DNA of 15,553 bases from the NCBI GenBank assembly GCA_030679615.1, contig JAUXSJ010000097.1, forward strand, positions 1 to 15,553, read 5' to 3'. Below, in pieces: positions 6,946 to 14,831 of the stretch. Each line of letters begins with the position of its first letter. The first letter of the stretch is position 1. A program made the position numbers and the translations under genes. This DNA is from Parachlamydiaceae bacterium. Lineage in GTDB: Bacteria > Chlamydiota > Chlamydiia > Chlamydiales > Parachlamydiaceae. Below the pieces are notes generated by a model. The model made no database searches and had not been told where the DNA came from. It saw only the letters and a program-made list of their open reading frames with translations.

Positions 6946-6989
6946 TTTTGAATAAGTATATTATCAGTTAATATTTAATTTTTACACAC

Positions 6990-7018
6990 AATTTGAATCA
7001 AATTGCTTTTTATTTTTT
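6990..7018 (+). terminator. Weak intrinsic-terminator-like hairpin after the small Cys gene
   Basis: AATTTG (6990-6995), loop AAT, CAAATT (6999-7004), then GC and a T-rich tail (TTTTTATTTTTT to 7018). The stem is short and AT-rich, but the T-tract is long and it lies between two plus-strand genes. Confidence 0.4.
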
Positions 7019-7158
7019 GAGTTATAAATTTTTTTTTAAATCCTATGTAAGGATTTGAACATTTCACTTGAATGCAAGCAAAAATTCTGGCACGCTAGAT
7101 CTATTGTTTTCTCGAAAATATCTCTTATTTTGCATTTATTCATTGTTAGGAAGGTTTT

Positions 7159-8811
7159 ATGTTAACAAATGATTACGAAGAATTCTCTGAGAGTCAAATC
7201 AAAACTCTCAAAAGATACGTGACGAATACATCTAGTCACATTTTTGCGTTACGAAATCTTCCTGAGGTGATTAAAGGAGCACTATTTTCTAGATACTCTC
7301 GATCTAGCTTAGGCTTGCGATCACTTCTCTTAAAAGAATTTGTTTCAAACAACGATGAAGCTGCTTTTGAAACAATTGTGGGTAAGTCAATTGGAGATGA
7401 TGAAGAAAAACAAGCTCATGAACAAATGGAAGCCATTAAAAAAGCTCAGGCTTTTTATGATCGTATTCTGGATGGTTATGGTGATGATTCGATTGGTGAA
7501 CTGGGTGGAGCACATTTAGCAATTGAAAATGTATCCATGATTGCGGCAAAAATGATCGAAGATTGTCGAATTGGTGGATCGCCTTTAGAAAAATCGACTC
7601 GTTACATCTATTTTGATCAAAAAGTTAATGGCGAGTACTTATTCTATCGCGAACCCATTTTAATGACTTCGGCTTATCGAGATCTCTACATCGATAGTTG
7701 CAACATGCTTTTTGATACTTATAGTCGTTTGATCCCTCCCATGACGACCTTAATCGAACAAATGTTTCCAAAAGATCCTTTAATTTCAAAAATGGCTTAT
7801 TCAGCTGCTTTAAAAGCAAAAGTATTAGATTGTTTAAGAGGGTTATTACCTGCGGGTACCTTGACTAATATGGGTATTTATGGAAATGGCCGTTTTTTTG
7901 AACAATTGATCCATAAATTGAACTGTCAAAATTTAGCCGAATTACAAGATATCGGTAAAAAAAGTTTTGAAGAATTATCGAAAGTCATTCCTTCATTTGT
8001 TCGTCGCTCTGATTGTTCGCATCGAACACATCAAGGTTATGCGCAATTTTTCGAAACCATGCTGGGCGAATTAAAATTAATTGGAGATCAAACTGTTGCA
8101 GATTGTGAAAGATCTCTTCAGCCAGGTGTAAGGCTTGTTTCAAGTGACCCTGATGCTGTCATAAAAGTCGCTTCAGCCCTTATGTTTGCACAAAGTCATC
8201 ATGGTCTACCAGAATTAATGGTACATTGTAAGAGTTTATCTGATGAAGAAATTGCTCGTATATTGGATGCAGGATGTAATGCTCGAGAAAATCGTCGTCA
8301 TAAATCTCCACGTGCTTTAGAACATGCAGAATTTACTTTTGAAATGGTGACCGATTTTGGTGCTTATAGAGACTTACATCGTCATCGGATGCTTACTCAA
8401 GAAAGACAATTATTGTGTTGTGACTACGGATTTTATATTCCAACAGAAATTCGAGATACGCCTTATGAAGAGGAGTACTGTCATGCTCTTCAGCAAATGA
8501 AAGAGGTTTATGATCGCATAGCAAAAGAGCTGCCGGAAGAAGCCCAATATGTCGTTCCGATGGCTTATAATGTGAGATGGTATTTCCATGTGAATTTACG
8601 TGCATTACAATGGCTTTGTGAATTGCGTTCTTCTCCAGCAGGACATCCTTGTTATCGTCATATTGCTCAAGCAATGGCTCAACAAGTTTGTGAAAAATTC
8701 CCTCAATTTGAACGTTTTTTTAAATTTGTAGACTATGAAGGGTATGAATTAGGAAGATTGGGTCAAGAACAACGCAAAGCAGAAAAGCAACAAGATTTAT
8801 TATCCATTTAA
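7159..8811 (+). CDS. thyX: Flavin-dependent thymidylate synthase ThyX-type protein, two-half form
   Basis: A 550-residue protein made of two ThyX-like halves, against roughly 220-250 residues for a standard ThyX. The family converts dUMP to dTMP using methylene-tetrahydrofolate, FAD and NADPH. In the N-terminal half, DDSIGELGGAHLAIENVSMIAAKMIEDCRIGGSPLEKSTRYI (from 109) aligns with the ThyX core, but the RHR of the motif RHRxxSxxxxSxR is DCR (135-137), while STR(Y) (146-149) is kept. In the C-terminal half, SPRALEHAEFTFEM (383-396) leads to an intact RHR (408-410), but the following serines are lost (MLTQERQLLCCDY). Late-core blocks occur in both halves (GNGRFFEQLIHKL near 242-254; VNLRALQWLCELR near 478-490). 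The start is ATG with a strong AGGAAGG site 4 nt upstream. It is the first gene of an apparent thyX-tyrP-trpS operon. I recall chlamydial ThyX proteins also being long, but could not verify this. Confidence 0.85.
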   Translation: MLTNDYEEFSESQIKTLKRYVTNTSSHIFALRNLPEVIKGALFSRYSRSSLGLRSLLLKEFVSNNDEAAFETIVGKSIGDDEEKQAHEQMEAIKKAQAFYDRILDGYGDDSIGELGGAHLAIENVSMIAAKMIEDCRIGGSPLEKSTRYIYFDQKVNGEYLFYREPILMTSAYRDLYIDSCNMLFDTYSRLIPPMTTLIEQMFPKDPLISKMAYSAALKAKVLDCLRGLLPAGTLTNMGIYGNGRFFEQLIHKLNCQNLAELQDIGKKSFEELSKVIPSFVRRSDCSHRTHQGYAQFFETMLGELKLIGDQTVADCERSLQPGVRLVSSDPDAVIKVASALMFAQSHHGLPELMVHCKSLSDEEIARILDAGCNARENRRHKSPRALEHAEFTFEMVTDFGAYRDLHRHRMLTQERQLLCCDYGFYIPTEIRDTPYEEEYCHALQQMKEVYDRIAKELPEEAQYVVPMAYNVRWYFHVNLRALQWLCELRSSPAGHPCYRHIAQAMAQQVCEKFPQFERFFKFVDYEGYELGRLGQEQRKAEKQQDLLSI

Positions 8812-8842
8812 GCTTGTTGTTTGGTTTAATTAAAAGGTCATT

Positions 8843-10066
8843 ATGAAAAGCTATTCTCGTTTAATAGGAGGAGTTTTATTAGTATCCGGTACAACAATTG
8901 GAGCGGCAATGTTGGCATTACCTGTTGCTTCAGGATTTGCTGGTTTTTGGCCATCCATTGCTTTCTTTTGTTTTTACTGGGTGTTTATGACCTTTACAGC
9001 TTTTTTAATGCTAGAAGTTAATCTTTGGATGGGTGAGCATACAAATTTAATCACCATGGCAAAAAAAACTTTAGGCAAAAGTGGTCAATACATTAGTTGT
9101 GGGATATATCTTTTTCTTCTCTATTCCTTAACAACTGCATATATTGCAGGAGGCGGACCTATTTTTGCAGAGGTTCTTGAATCTCTAACGGGTTGGTTAA
9201 TGCCCAGTTGGATGATTCCTTTTCCTTTATTAGTGATATTTGGTTTTTTTGTTTATCGAGGAACTCGTTCGGTTGACTACATCAATCGACTGCTCATGAT
9301 TGGACTAGTGATTGCTTATATTTTAATGATCACGCTTCTTACACCGCATGTAGAAAAAAGTTTATTGGAACATAAAAATTGGAATGCGATTTTAATCAGT
9401 GTTTCCATTGTTTCAACATCGTTTGGATTTCATATTATCATTCCAACACTAACCGATTATTTACATCGGGATGTTAAGAAACTACGCTTAGTGATTTTAA
9501 TAGGAAGTTTGATTCCTTTGTTGGTTTATATAAGTTGGGAGTTCTTATCTCTAGGAATTATTCCTTTGCAAGGAAGTAATGGATTAGCTGAAGGATATCA
9601 TTTGGGTACAGATGGCGCGACTCTGCTAAGTAATGTTTTGCAAAATAAGCAATTAGGTTTTTTAACGAGAATTTTTTCATTATTTGCCATCCTTACTTCT
9701 TTTCTGGGAGTTTCTTTAAGCCTTCGTGATTTTTTATCGGATGGCTTAAAAATTAAGAATAAAGGTGTTGGTGGTATTTATTTATATCTTTTAACATTTA
9801 TCCCTCCTTTATTGATTACATTATTAGATCCAAGAGCCTTTTTAAATGCATTGGAATATGCAGGAGCATTTGGTGTTGTTACTTTACTGGGAGTCTTGCC
9901 CGTTATGATGGTGTGGAGAGGTCGATATCATCAATATCGAATTGGACCTTATCGAACACCTGGAGGCAAGTTGTGTCTTGGAATCGCGATGATCATTTCA
10001 TTATCTGTTATCGGATTAGAAATTTATTATAAAACAATCCCATATTTAATCGACTATAACTCTTAA
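8843..10066 (+). CDS. tyrP: Aromatic amino acid (Trp/Tyr) permease, TyrP/Mtr type
   Basis: A 407-residue membrane protein of the hydroxy/aromatic amino acid permease family. The family-typical N-terminus is SRLIGGVLLVSGTTIGAAMLALPVASGFAGFWPS (5-38), with the glycine-rich unwound first helix that binds substrate. About eleven hydrophobic segments are spread over the whole length, the number expected. The family is a proton-driven symporter for tryptophan or tyrosine in the inner membrane. The start is ATG preceded by AAAAGG. It begins 31 nt after thyX and ends 16 nt before trpS, so it is probably co-transcribed with both. The next gene charges tRNA with tryptophan, which makes tryptophan a plausible substrate, but the sequence does not distinguish Trp from Tyr. 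Confidence 0.9.
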   Translation: MKSYSRLIGGVLLVSGTTIGAAMLALPVASGFAGFWPSIAFFCFYWVFMTFTAFLMLEVNLWMGEHTNLITMAKKTLGKSGQYISCGIYLFLLYSLTTAYIAGGGPIFAEVLESLTGWLMPSWMIPFPLLVIFGFFVYRGTRSVDYINRLLMIGLVIAYILMITLLTPHVEKSLLEHKNWNAILISVSIVSTSFGFHIIIPTLTDYLHRDVKKLRLVILIGSLIPLLVYISWEFLSLGIIPLQGSNGLAEGYHLGTDGATLLSNVLQNKQLGFLTRIFSLFAILTSFLGVSLSLRDFLSDGLKIKNKGVGGIYLYLLTFIPPLLITLLDPRAFLNALEYAGAFGVVTLLGVLPVMMVWRGRYHQYRIGPYRTPGGKLCLGIAMIISLSVIGLEIYYKTIPYLIDYNS

Positions 10067-10082
10067 TAGGAGCACGAGTACT

Positions 10083-11147
10083 GTGACAGAAACGAAAAAA
10101 AGAATATTAACAGGGGATAGACCAACGGGATTATTGCATTTAGGACATTATGTAGGCTCTTTGGCAAACCGTGTTAAGCTTCAAGATCAATATGAATGTT
10201 TTTTTATCATTGCAGATTTACATACTTTAACCACAAAGCCGCAAAAAGAAGAGATATTACGTCTTCGAGATAATACTCGAGAAATGGTTCTCGATTATCT
10301 TGCTTGTGGAATCGATCCGAAAAAAAGCACGATTTATCTTCAATCAGCTACACCTGCTGTTTATGAAATGAATCTGATTTTTGAAATGCTTATTTCATTG
10401 AATCGACTCACAGGTTTACCAAGCTTAAAAGAAATGGCAAAAAATGCGCATTTGGATCCGGATAACTTACCTTTTGGTTTGATTGGTTATCCTGTTTTGC
10501 AATCTGCAGATATTTTAATGGCGCGTGCCAATTATGTCCCTGTAGGTAAGGATAACGAAGCTCATATTGAATTTGCAAGAGATGTAGCTCGTCGATTTAA
10601 TCAATTGTATGGCGAAGTTTTTCCTATGCCTGAAGCGATTCTTAGTGAAACGCCAACTTTAATTGGTACAGATGGTAAGGGAAAAATGAGTAAATCTGCT
10701 AACAATTCCATTTTGTTATCTGAAGATCCAAAGTCTTTAGAAAAAAAAGTGAAAGGAATGTTTACGGATCCTAATCGCTTGCGAGCAGATCAACCTGGAA
10801 CGACAGAAGGAAATCCTGTGTTTATCTATCATGATATTTTCAATAAGAATGTTGATGAAGTCAATGATTTGAAAATAAGGTATCGTGAAGGAAAAGTGGG
10901 TGATGTAGAGGTAAAGGAGAAATTGACCCTAGCATTAAATAAATTTCTAGATCCGATTCGTGAGAAACGAAAACATTTTGAAAAAGAAACCGGTTTAGTG
11001 GAAGAAATTATTTATGATGGAACTGAAAGGATGAATCAAATTTCTCAAGAGACAGTTAAGGAAATGAGAAGTGCAATGGGTTTGAGTGGAGCATGGAATA
11101 AAATTTCACGCATTGCCAGAGATCGCAAAAAAACAATGTCGTTATAA
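10083..11147 (+). CDS. trpS: Tryptophan--tRNA ligase
   Basis: A 354-residue class I aminoacyl-tRNA synthetase of normal length for bacterial TrpRS; it attaches tryptophan to tRNA-Trp in the cytoplasm. The N-terminal GDRPTGLLHLGHYVGSL holds the HIGH-type signature HLGH (19-22). The second ATP-binding signature KMSKS is perfect at 201-205. YPVLQSADILMA (136-147) is the TrpRS-specific segment whose Asp recognises the indole nitrogen. The start is GTG at 10083, with AGGAG 10 nt upstream just after the tyrP stop. It is the last gene of the thyX-tyrP-trpS cluster; its stop codon lies at the outer edge of the nested inverted repeat. In Chlamydia trpS is, to my memory, followed directly by uvrB; here one opposite-strand gene lies between them. 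Confidence 0.97.
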   Translation: MTETKKRILTGDRPTGLLHLGHYVGSLANRVKLQDQYECFFIIADLHTLTTKPQKEEILRLRDNTREMVLDYLACGIDPKKSTIYLQSATPAVYEMNLIFEMLISLNRLTGLPSLKEMAKNAHLDPDNLPFGLIGYPVLQSADILMARANYVPVGKDNEAHIEFARDVARRFNQLYGEVFPMPEAILSETPTLIGTDGKGKMSKSANNSILLSEDPKSLEKKVKGMFTDPNRLRADQPGTTEGNPVFIYHDIFNKNVDEVNDLKIRYREGKVGDVEVKEKLTLALNKFLDPIREKRKHFEKETGLVEEIIYDGTERMNQISQETVKEMRSAMGLSGAWNKISRIARDRKKTMSL

Positions 11148-11414
11148 AATTACAGGATGGATAGGATAAGCAAAAGGATGGACCAGGATAGGGTCGTCAG
11201 TCTTGAGCGGAATTTATTAAAACCCTTTTAACGCAGAGGCGGGGAGACGGAGAGTCGCAGAGAAAGAACATTTTAAATAATTTTTTTTTAAATTTCATCT
11301 CTGCGTCTCCCCGTCTCCCCGCCTCTGCGTTAAAGGAGTTTAAATAAATTTTGTTCTAAGCTAAAACACTCATCCTATCCATCCTTTTGCTTATCCTGTC
11401 CATCCTGTAATTTT
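11146..11414. repeat. Nested inverted repeat between trpS and the convergent sulfotransferase gene
   Basis: There are two concentric inverted repeats. The outer arms 11146-11189 and 11372-11414 pair with only two or three differences and carry the words ACAGGATGGATAGGATAAGC and AAAAGGATGGA. The inner arms 11220-11262 and 11299-11341 (core ACGCAGAGGCGGGGAGACGG) pair with about five mismatches around a T-rich loop. The inner arms are GC-rich in an AT-rich region. The element exactly fills the space between the ends of two convergent genes, overlapping the trpS stop and ending 11 nt before the sulfotransferase stop, so it can fold in transcripts from both sides. Similar GCAGAGGCG and GGATGGACAGGAT words recur, as I remember, as interspersed repeats in unrelated bacteria, which suggests a mobile repeat. 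No coding capacity is seen. Confidence 0.85.
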
Positions 11415-11424
11415 TTACAACCGT

Positions 11425-12279
11425 TTATTCTAGGGTGTATCCAAAAGCAACTTGATAACTTCCCCAATATTCACGAAATAATTTATGATGCTCAGACTTA
11501 AAATATTTTTTCCACGATCCAATCTGCCCACTTCTAAAAGTCCCAGCTCTAGGTAAAGCATTTGCTTCTTCATCTTTTTTATCGTTTCCAAATAAATGAT
11601 TGCATATGTAATCCAGTTCATCTTGCGGTAAAAAAAGATTTAATTTGCGCGCAACTTTCATAATCAGTTGCCGTTGATTTTTTTTGTTACCTCCTCCTTT
11701 AGGACCAACAAGTTCTTCAAAAGGAAGTGTACATACATTTGGAAGTTGAAAAAATTGAAGGCAAAATTGAGCTTCTTCTTGAATGAGTTTTCCACAAAAG
11801 GATTGTGTCGGATTTAATACTTGAGTCAGCATTTGATCAAATGTAGCTTCACCTCCTAATTCATCTTTAATATTCTTTTCTTTATGGAAAATAAACGAAA
11901 TTAACATGTCTCTTAGATCTCTAATAGAACAAAAAATAATTTTACCAGGTTGAGAATAAGCATAGCGCAAGAAGAAGGGACCAAAGGCATTTGGGTTTGT
12001 ATGACCATAGATGAATGCCTGCTGGTTGTTATAATTTTGAATAATAAGTGCAAATTGCTGATCGGATAATGTATTTAAATGATTATTTAAAACAGAGGAT
12101 GGCATTTTTTTTCTCTCTGTTAACATCTCTAGTAACTTTGTGCCTAAATGGGTTCCGCATTTAGGCATAGAAATTAAACAAAAATCTTTTGGATTTGAAT
12201 AAACTATTTTTGAAAAAACAATTAAACTGAAAAAAATTGCTAGAAAGAATAATCGAGTGTTACAATAGAATTTAAACAT
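11425..12279 (-). CDS. Sulfotransferase-family protein with signal peptide
   Basis: A 284-residue protein with the marks of PAPS-dependent sulfotransferases: the 5'-phosphosulfate loop MPKCGTHLGTKLL (38-50; usual form PKSGTT), a His in YGHTNPN (H93) at the place of the catalytic base, the 3'-phosphate motif IRDLRDMLISF (119-129; usual RxPRDxxxS), and the C-terminal GSWKKYF (254-260; usual GxWKxxF). Residues 1-28 are a basic start plus a strongly hydrophobic stretch (LFFLAIFFSLIVFS) ending near VYS-NP, a likely Sec signal peptide or membrane anchor. The ATG has AAGGGG about 8 nt upstream. The gene is convergent with trpS and divergent from uvrB (53 nt). Export is unusual because PAPS is cytosolic in bacteria; action on host substrates with host PAPS is one possibility. 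The family is fairly sure, the substrate unknown. Confidence 0.82.
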   Translation of the reverse strand: MFKFYCNTRLFFLAIFFSLIVFSKIVYSNPKDFCLISMPKCGTHLGTKLLEMLTERKKMPSSVLNNHLNTLSDQQFALIIQNYNNQQAFIYGHTNPNAFGPFFLRYAYSQPGKIIFCSIRDLRDMLISFIFHKEKNIKDELGGEATFDQMLTQVLNPTQSFCGKLIQEEAQFCLQFFQLPNVCTLPFEELVGPKGGGNKKNQRQLIMKVARKLNLFLPQDELDYICNHLFGNDKKDEEANALPRAGTFRSGQIGSWKKYFKSEHHKLFREYWGSYQVAFGYTLE

Positions 12280-12332
12280 TAAAATTACCCCTTAATAATA
12301 AAATAAATTTTATATACCATTTAAAGGAATTC

Positions 12333-14354
12333 ATGTCCGAAAAAAAAATGTTTGAATTGCAAACTGAATTTATTCCAAAAGGAGATCAACCTCAAGCCAT
12401 TGAAAAACTCACAACGGGAATACTCAAAGAACGACAAACACAAGTATTATTGGGGATTACAGGTTCAGGAAAAACATTCACGATAGCTAATGTCATCGCT
12501 AAAGTTCAACGTCCAGCTCTTATCTTAGCTCATAACAAAACATTGGCTGCCCAGTTATATCAAGAATTTAAATCGTTTTTTCCAAATAATGCGGTTGAAT
12601 ATTTTGTTTCTTATTACGATTACTATCAACCTGAAGCTTATGTGCCGAGAACAGATACGTATATTGAAAAAGATATGTCGATCAATGATAAAATTGATAA
12701 AATGCGATTGAGCGCTACTCGTTCCTTATTAGAGCGTTCTGATGTCATCATCGTCTCATCCGTTTCTTGCATTTACGGTTTGGGATCTCCTGAATATTAC
12801 CGTGGAATGAATTTAAAGATAACAGTTGGCGAGGAAAGACGCCGGGATGATATTTTATTGCATCTAGTTGAAATGCAATATAAACGAAATGATTTTGATT
12901 TTTTGAGAGCAAATTTTCGTGTTCGTGGGGATGTGTTGGACATTTATCCAGCCTATGAAGAAGATTTAGCTATTCGTGTGATGATGTTTGGAGATGAAAT
13001 TGAGAGGATGTGTGAGATCGATCCTTTGACAGGGAAAATTCTTAGAGATATTTCTACAATCACCATCTATCCTAGCTCCCACCACGTGACACCTGAAGAA
13101 GTACGTTGGCAAGCTATTCAAACCATTCGTGAAGAATTAGAAGAACGAAAAAAGTTTTATGAAAAGGAAAATCGATTGTTGGAATTAGAGAGAATTCAAC
13201 AACGAACCATGTACGATTTAGAAATGCTTAAAGAAGTGGGGACTTGTAAAGGAATTGAGAATTATTCTCGTCATTTTAGCATGCGCCAAAGTGGAGAGCC
13301 ACCTCCTTGTTTGTTGGATTATTTTCCATCTGATTTCTTATTATTTATTGATGAATCTCATCAAACGTTACCACAATTACATGCAATGTATAATGGTGAT
13401 CGGGCACGAAAACAAACATTGATTGATTTTGGCTTTAGACTTCCCTCGGCATTTGATAATCGACCATTAAAGTTTGAAGAAACATATCAACGCATGCATC
13501 AAGTGATTTATGTATCAGCAACTCCGGGGCCTTGGGAAATTGCAGAAGCTGGTGGAGAAGTGATCGAGCAGGTGATTCGTCCAACAGGATTATTAGATCC
13601 CGTCATTGAAGTGCGACCAGCAACAGGCCAGATAGATGATTGCTTAGATGAAATCAGATCGCACGTGAGTAAAGGTGGACGGATTTTGGTAACGACGATA
13701 ACAAAAAAACTTTCTGAGGAATTGACCAAGTATTTGACAGAACTAGGTGTGAAAGCAAAGTACATGCATTCGGATATTGACACGCTTGAGCGCGTACAAA
13801 TCATTCATGGTTTGCGTTTAGGGGAATTCGATGTGCTAGTGGGAATTAACCTTTTAAGGGAAGGATTAGATATTCCAGAGGTGTCTTTAGTTGCCATTTT
13901 AGATGCAGATAAAGAAGGATTTTTAAGAAGCGAAACTGCATTAATACAGACTTGTGGACGAGCTGCAAGGAATGTCGATGGAAGAGTGATAATGTATGCA
14001 GATAAAATTACGAAATCGATCCAACGCACTTTAGATATTACTCTAGCAAGGCGTCAAGTTCAATTCGATTATAATCAAAAACATGGAATTACTCCTAAAT
14101 CTGTTAAGAGGGATATTTCTGTGATGGTTGAATCAGAAGAAGAACAAGTTAATTATTCAAATTCTTTTGCAGATAAGCAACTCAAGGCAGCTGAAGAAAA
14201 ACATCAGTATATGACTCTTGATCAAGTGCGTAAAAAAATCAAAGAATGTGAATTAGAAATGAAAAAAGCTGCTAAGGAATTGCGTTTTGAGGATGCTGCT
14301 GAACTAAGAGACCAGTTAAGGGGTTGGCAACAGATGGAAATGACGTTGGCCTAA
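12333..14354 (+). CDS. uvrB: UvrABC system protein B (excinuclease subunit)
   Basis: A 673-residue UvrB of standard length, the damage-verifying helicase-like subunit of nucleotide excision repair that takes over DNA from UvrA and recruits UvrC. Seen in order: Walker A GITGSGKT (41-48), the damage-probing beta-hairpin region YYDYYQPEAYVPRTDTYIEKD, the Walker B-type DESH (340-343), helicase motifs YVSATPGPWE, VLVGINLLREGLDIPEVSLVAILDADKEGFLRS and QTCGRAARN, and a C-terminal UVR domain (about 630-665, FEDAAELRDQL) for UvrC contact. The start is ATG with AAAGGA 4 nt upstream. A perfect hairpin follows the stop. A decayed copy of its codons around 557-597 lies about 110 nt downstream of the stop. 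Confidence 0.98.
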   Translation: MSEKKMFELQTEFIPKGDQPQAIEKLTTGILKERQTQVLLGITGSGKTFTIANVIAKVQRPALILAHNKTLAAQLYQEFKSFFPNNAVEYFVSYYDYYQPEAYVPRTDTYIEKDMSINDKIDKMRLSATRSLLERSDVIIVSSVSCIYGLGSPEYYRGMNLKITVGEERRRDDILLHLVEMQYKRNDFDFLRANFRVRGDVLDIYPAYEEDLAIRVMMFGDEIERMCEIDPLTGKILRDISTITIYPSSHHVTPEEVRWQAIQTIREELEERKKFYEKENRLLELERIQQRTMYDLEMLKEVGTCKGIENYSRHFSMRQSGEPPPCLLDYFPSDFLLFIDESHQTLPQLHAMYNGDRARKQTLIDFGFRLPSAFDNRPLKFEETYQRMHQVIYVSATPGPWEIAEAGGEVIEQVIRPTGLLDPVIEVRPATGQIDDCLDEIRSHVSKGGRILVTTITKKLSEELTKYLTELGVKAKYMHSDIDTLERVQIIHGLRLGEFDVLVGINLLREGLDIPEVSLVAILDADKEGFLRSETALIQTCGRAARNVDGRVIMYADKITKSIQRTLDITLARRQVQFDYNQKHGITPKSVKRDISVMVESEEEQVNYSNSFADKQLKAAEEKHQYMTLDQVRKKIKECELEMKKAAKELRFEDAAELRDQLRGWQQMEMTLA

Positions 14355-14362
14355 ATACACCG

Positions 14363-14397
14363 AGTGTGGCTATTTTCCAACCAGAAATAGCCACACT
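14363..14397 (+). terminator. Hairpin downstream of uvrB
   Basis: AGTGTGGCTATTT (14363-14375) pairs perfectly over 13 bp with AAATAGCCACACT (14385-14397) around a 9-nt loop, starting 9 nt after the uvrB stop. No strong U-tract follows (TAATACG), so it is a probable rather than certain terminator. Being nearly symmetric, it would also form in antisense transcripts. Confidence 0.6.
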
Positions 14398-14462
14398 TAA
14401 TACGCCTGTGATGTCTGTGTTCAATGGCGTAAAGTAAAAAATGTGATTGAATCTCGCGTAAA

Positions 14463-14575
14463 CATAAAATGCTGACGAAGTCAATTCAACGTACTTTAGG
14501 TGCACTCTAAGGCGTCAAATTCATTTCGATTATAAAACATGGAATTATTCGTAATCTGTTAAGAGAGATACTCTC
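14463..14575 (+). pseudogene. Decayed internal fragment of uvrB
   Basis: This stretch aligns base by base, with scattered substitutions and small indels, to positions about 14002-14120 inside uvrB. Examples are CAACGTACTTTAG against CAACGCACTTTAG, AAGGCGTCAA in both, TTCGATTATAA in both, ACATGGAATTA in both, and TCTGTTAAGAG in both. The reading frame is lost. A weaker match may extend left to about 14423 (AATGGCGTAAAG against AATGTCGATGGAAGAG). The flanking uvrB sequence on either side is missing, so it is an orphan piece, left by a partial duplication or by recombination between uvrB copies. It has no coding role. Confidence 0.8.
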
Positions 14576-14645
14576 GATTAATTCATTTTATTAAATCCAA
14601 AGTGTTCTTTTCTTTCACTTATGACTTGATTAAGTTTGTTCTTAT

Positions 14646-14831
14646 AATTAATGTAAGTTGCAAACAACTAATTTTAAATTAAATTTTTTATCGTTATATC
14701 GTTATATCGTTATATCGTTATATCGTTTCCATCGTTAATTTTACTTTTAAATAACTCGAATCTATAAGCAAAATTAACGATGGAAACGATATAAGGATAT
14801 AACGATAAAAATTTTGCAACTTACGTTAATT
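14646..14831. repeat. Inverted repeat with an 8-bp tandem repeat expanded in one arm
   Basis: The outer arms 14646-14664 and 14813-14831 (core GTAAGTTGCAAA) pair with one mismatch. The middle arms about 14680-14742 and 14770-14814 pair through ATCGTTTCCATCGTTAATTTT and the ATCGTTAT unit. The left arm has four ATCGTTAT units (14690-14721); the right arm has only two, one of them with a point change. The arms thus differ by exactly two units (16 bp), as expected from replication slippage. The loop is about 14743-14769. No gene is seen inside. Confidence 0.85.

Noticed and set aside
7038..7056. Hairpin AAATCCT-ATGTA-AGGATTT upstream of thyX as terminator or riboswitch
   Set aside because: The stem is perfect but only 7 bp, the T-tract is on the wrong side for the plus strand, and no conserved riboswitch core is visible.
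14272..14505. Minus-strand frame of 77 codons overlapping the uvrB end
   Set aside because: It overlaps the UVR domain of uvrB, the hairpin and the uvrB remnant in antisense; no ribosome site or recognisable protein.
14690..14740. CRISPR array suggested by the repeated ATCGTTAT units
   Set aside because: Units are 8 bp, directly adjacent and without spacers; this is a simple tandem repeat inside an inverted repeat.
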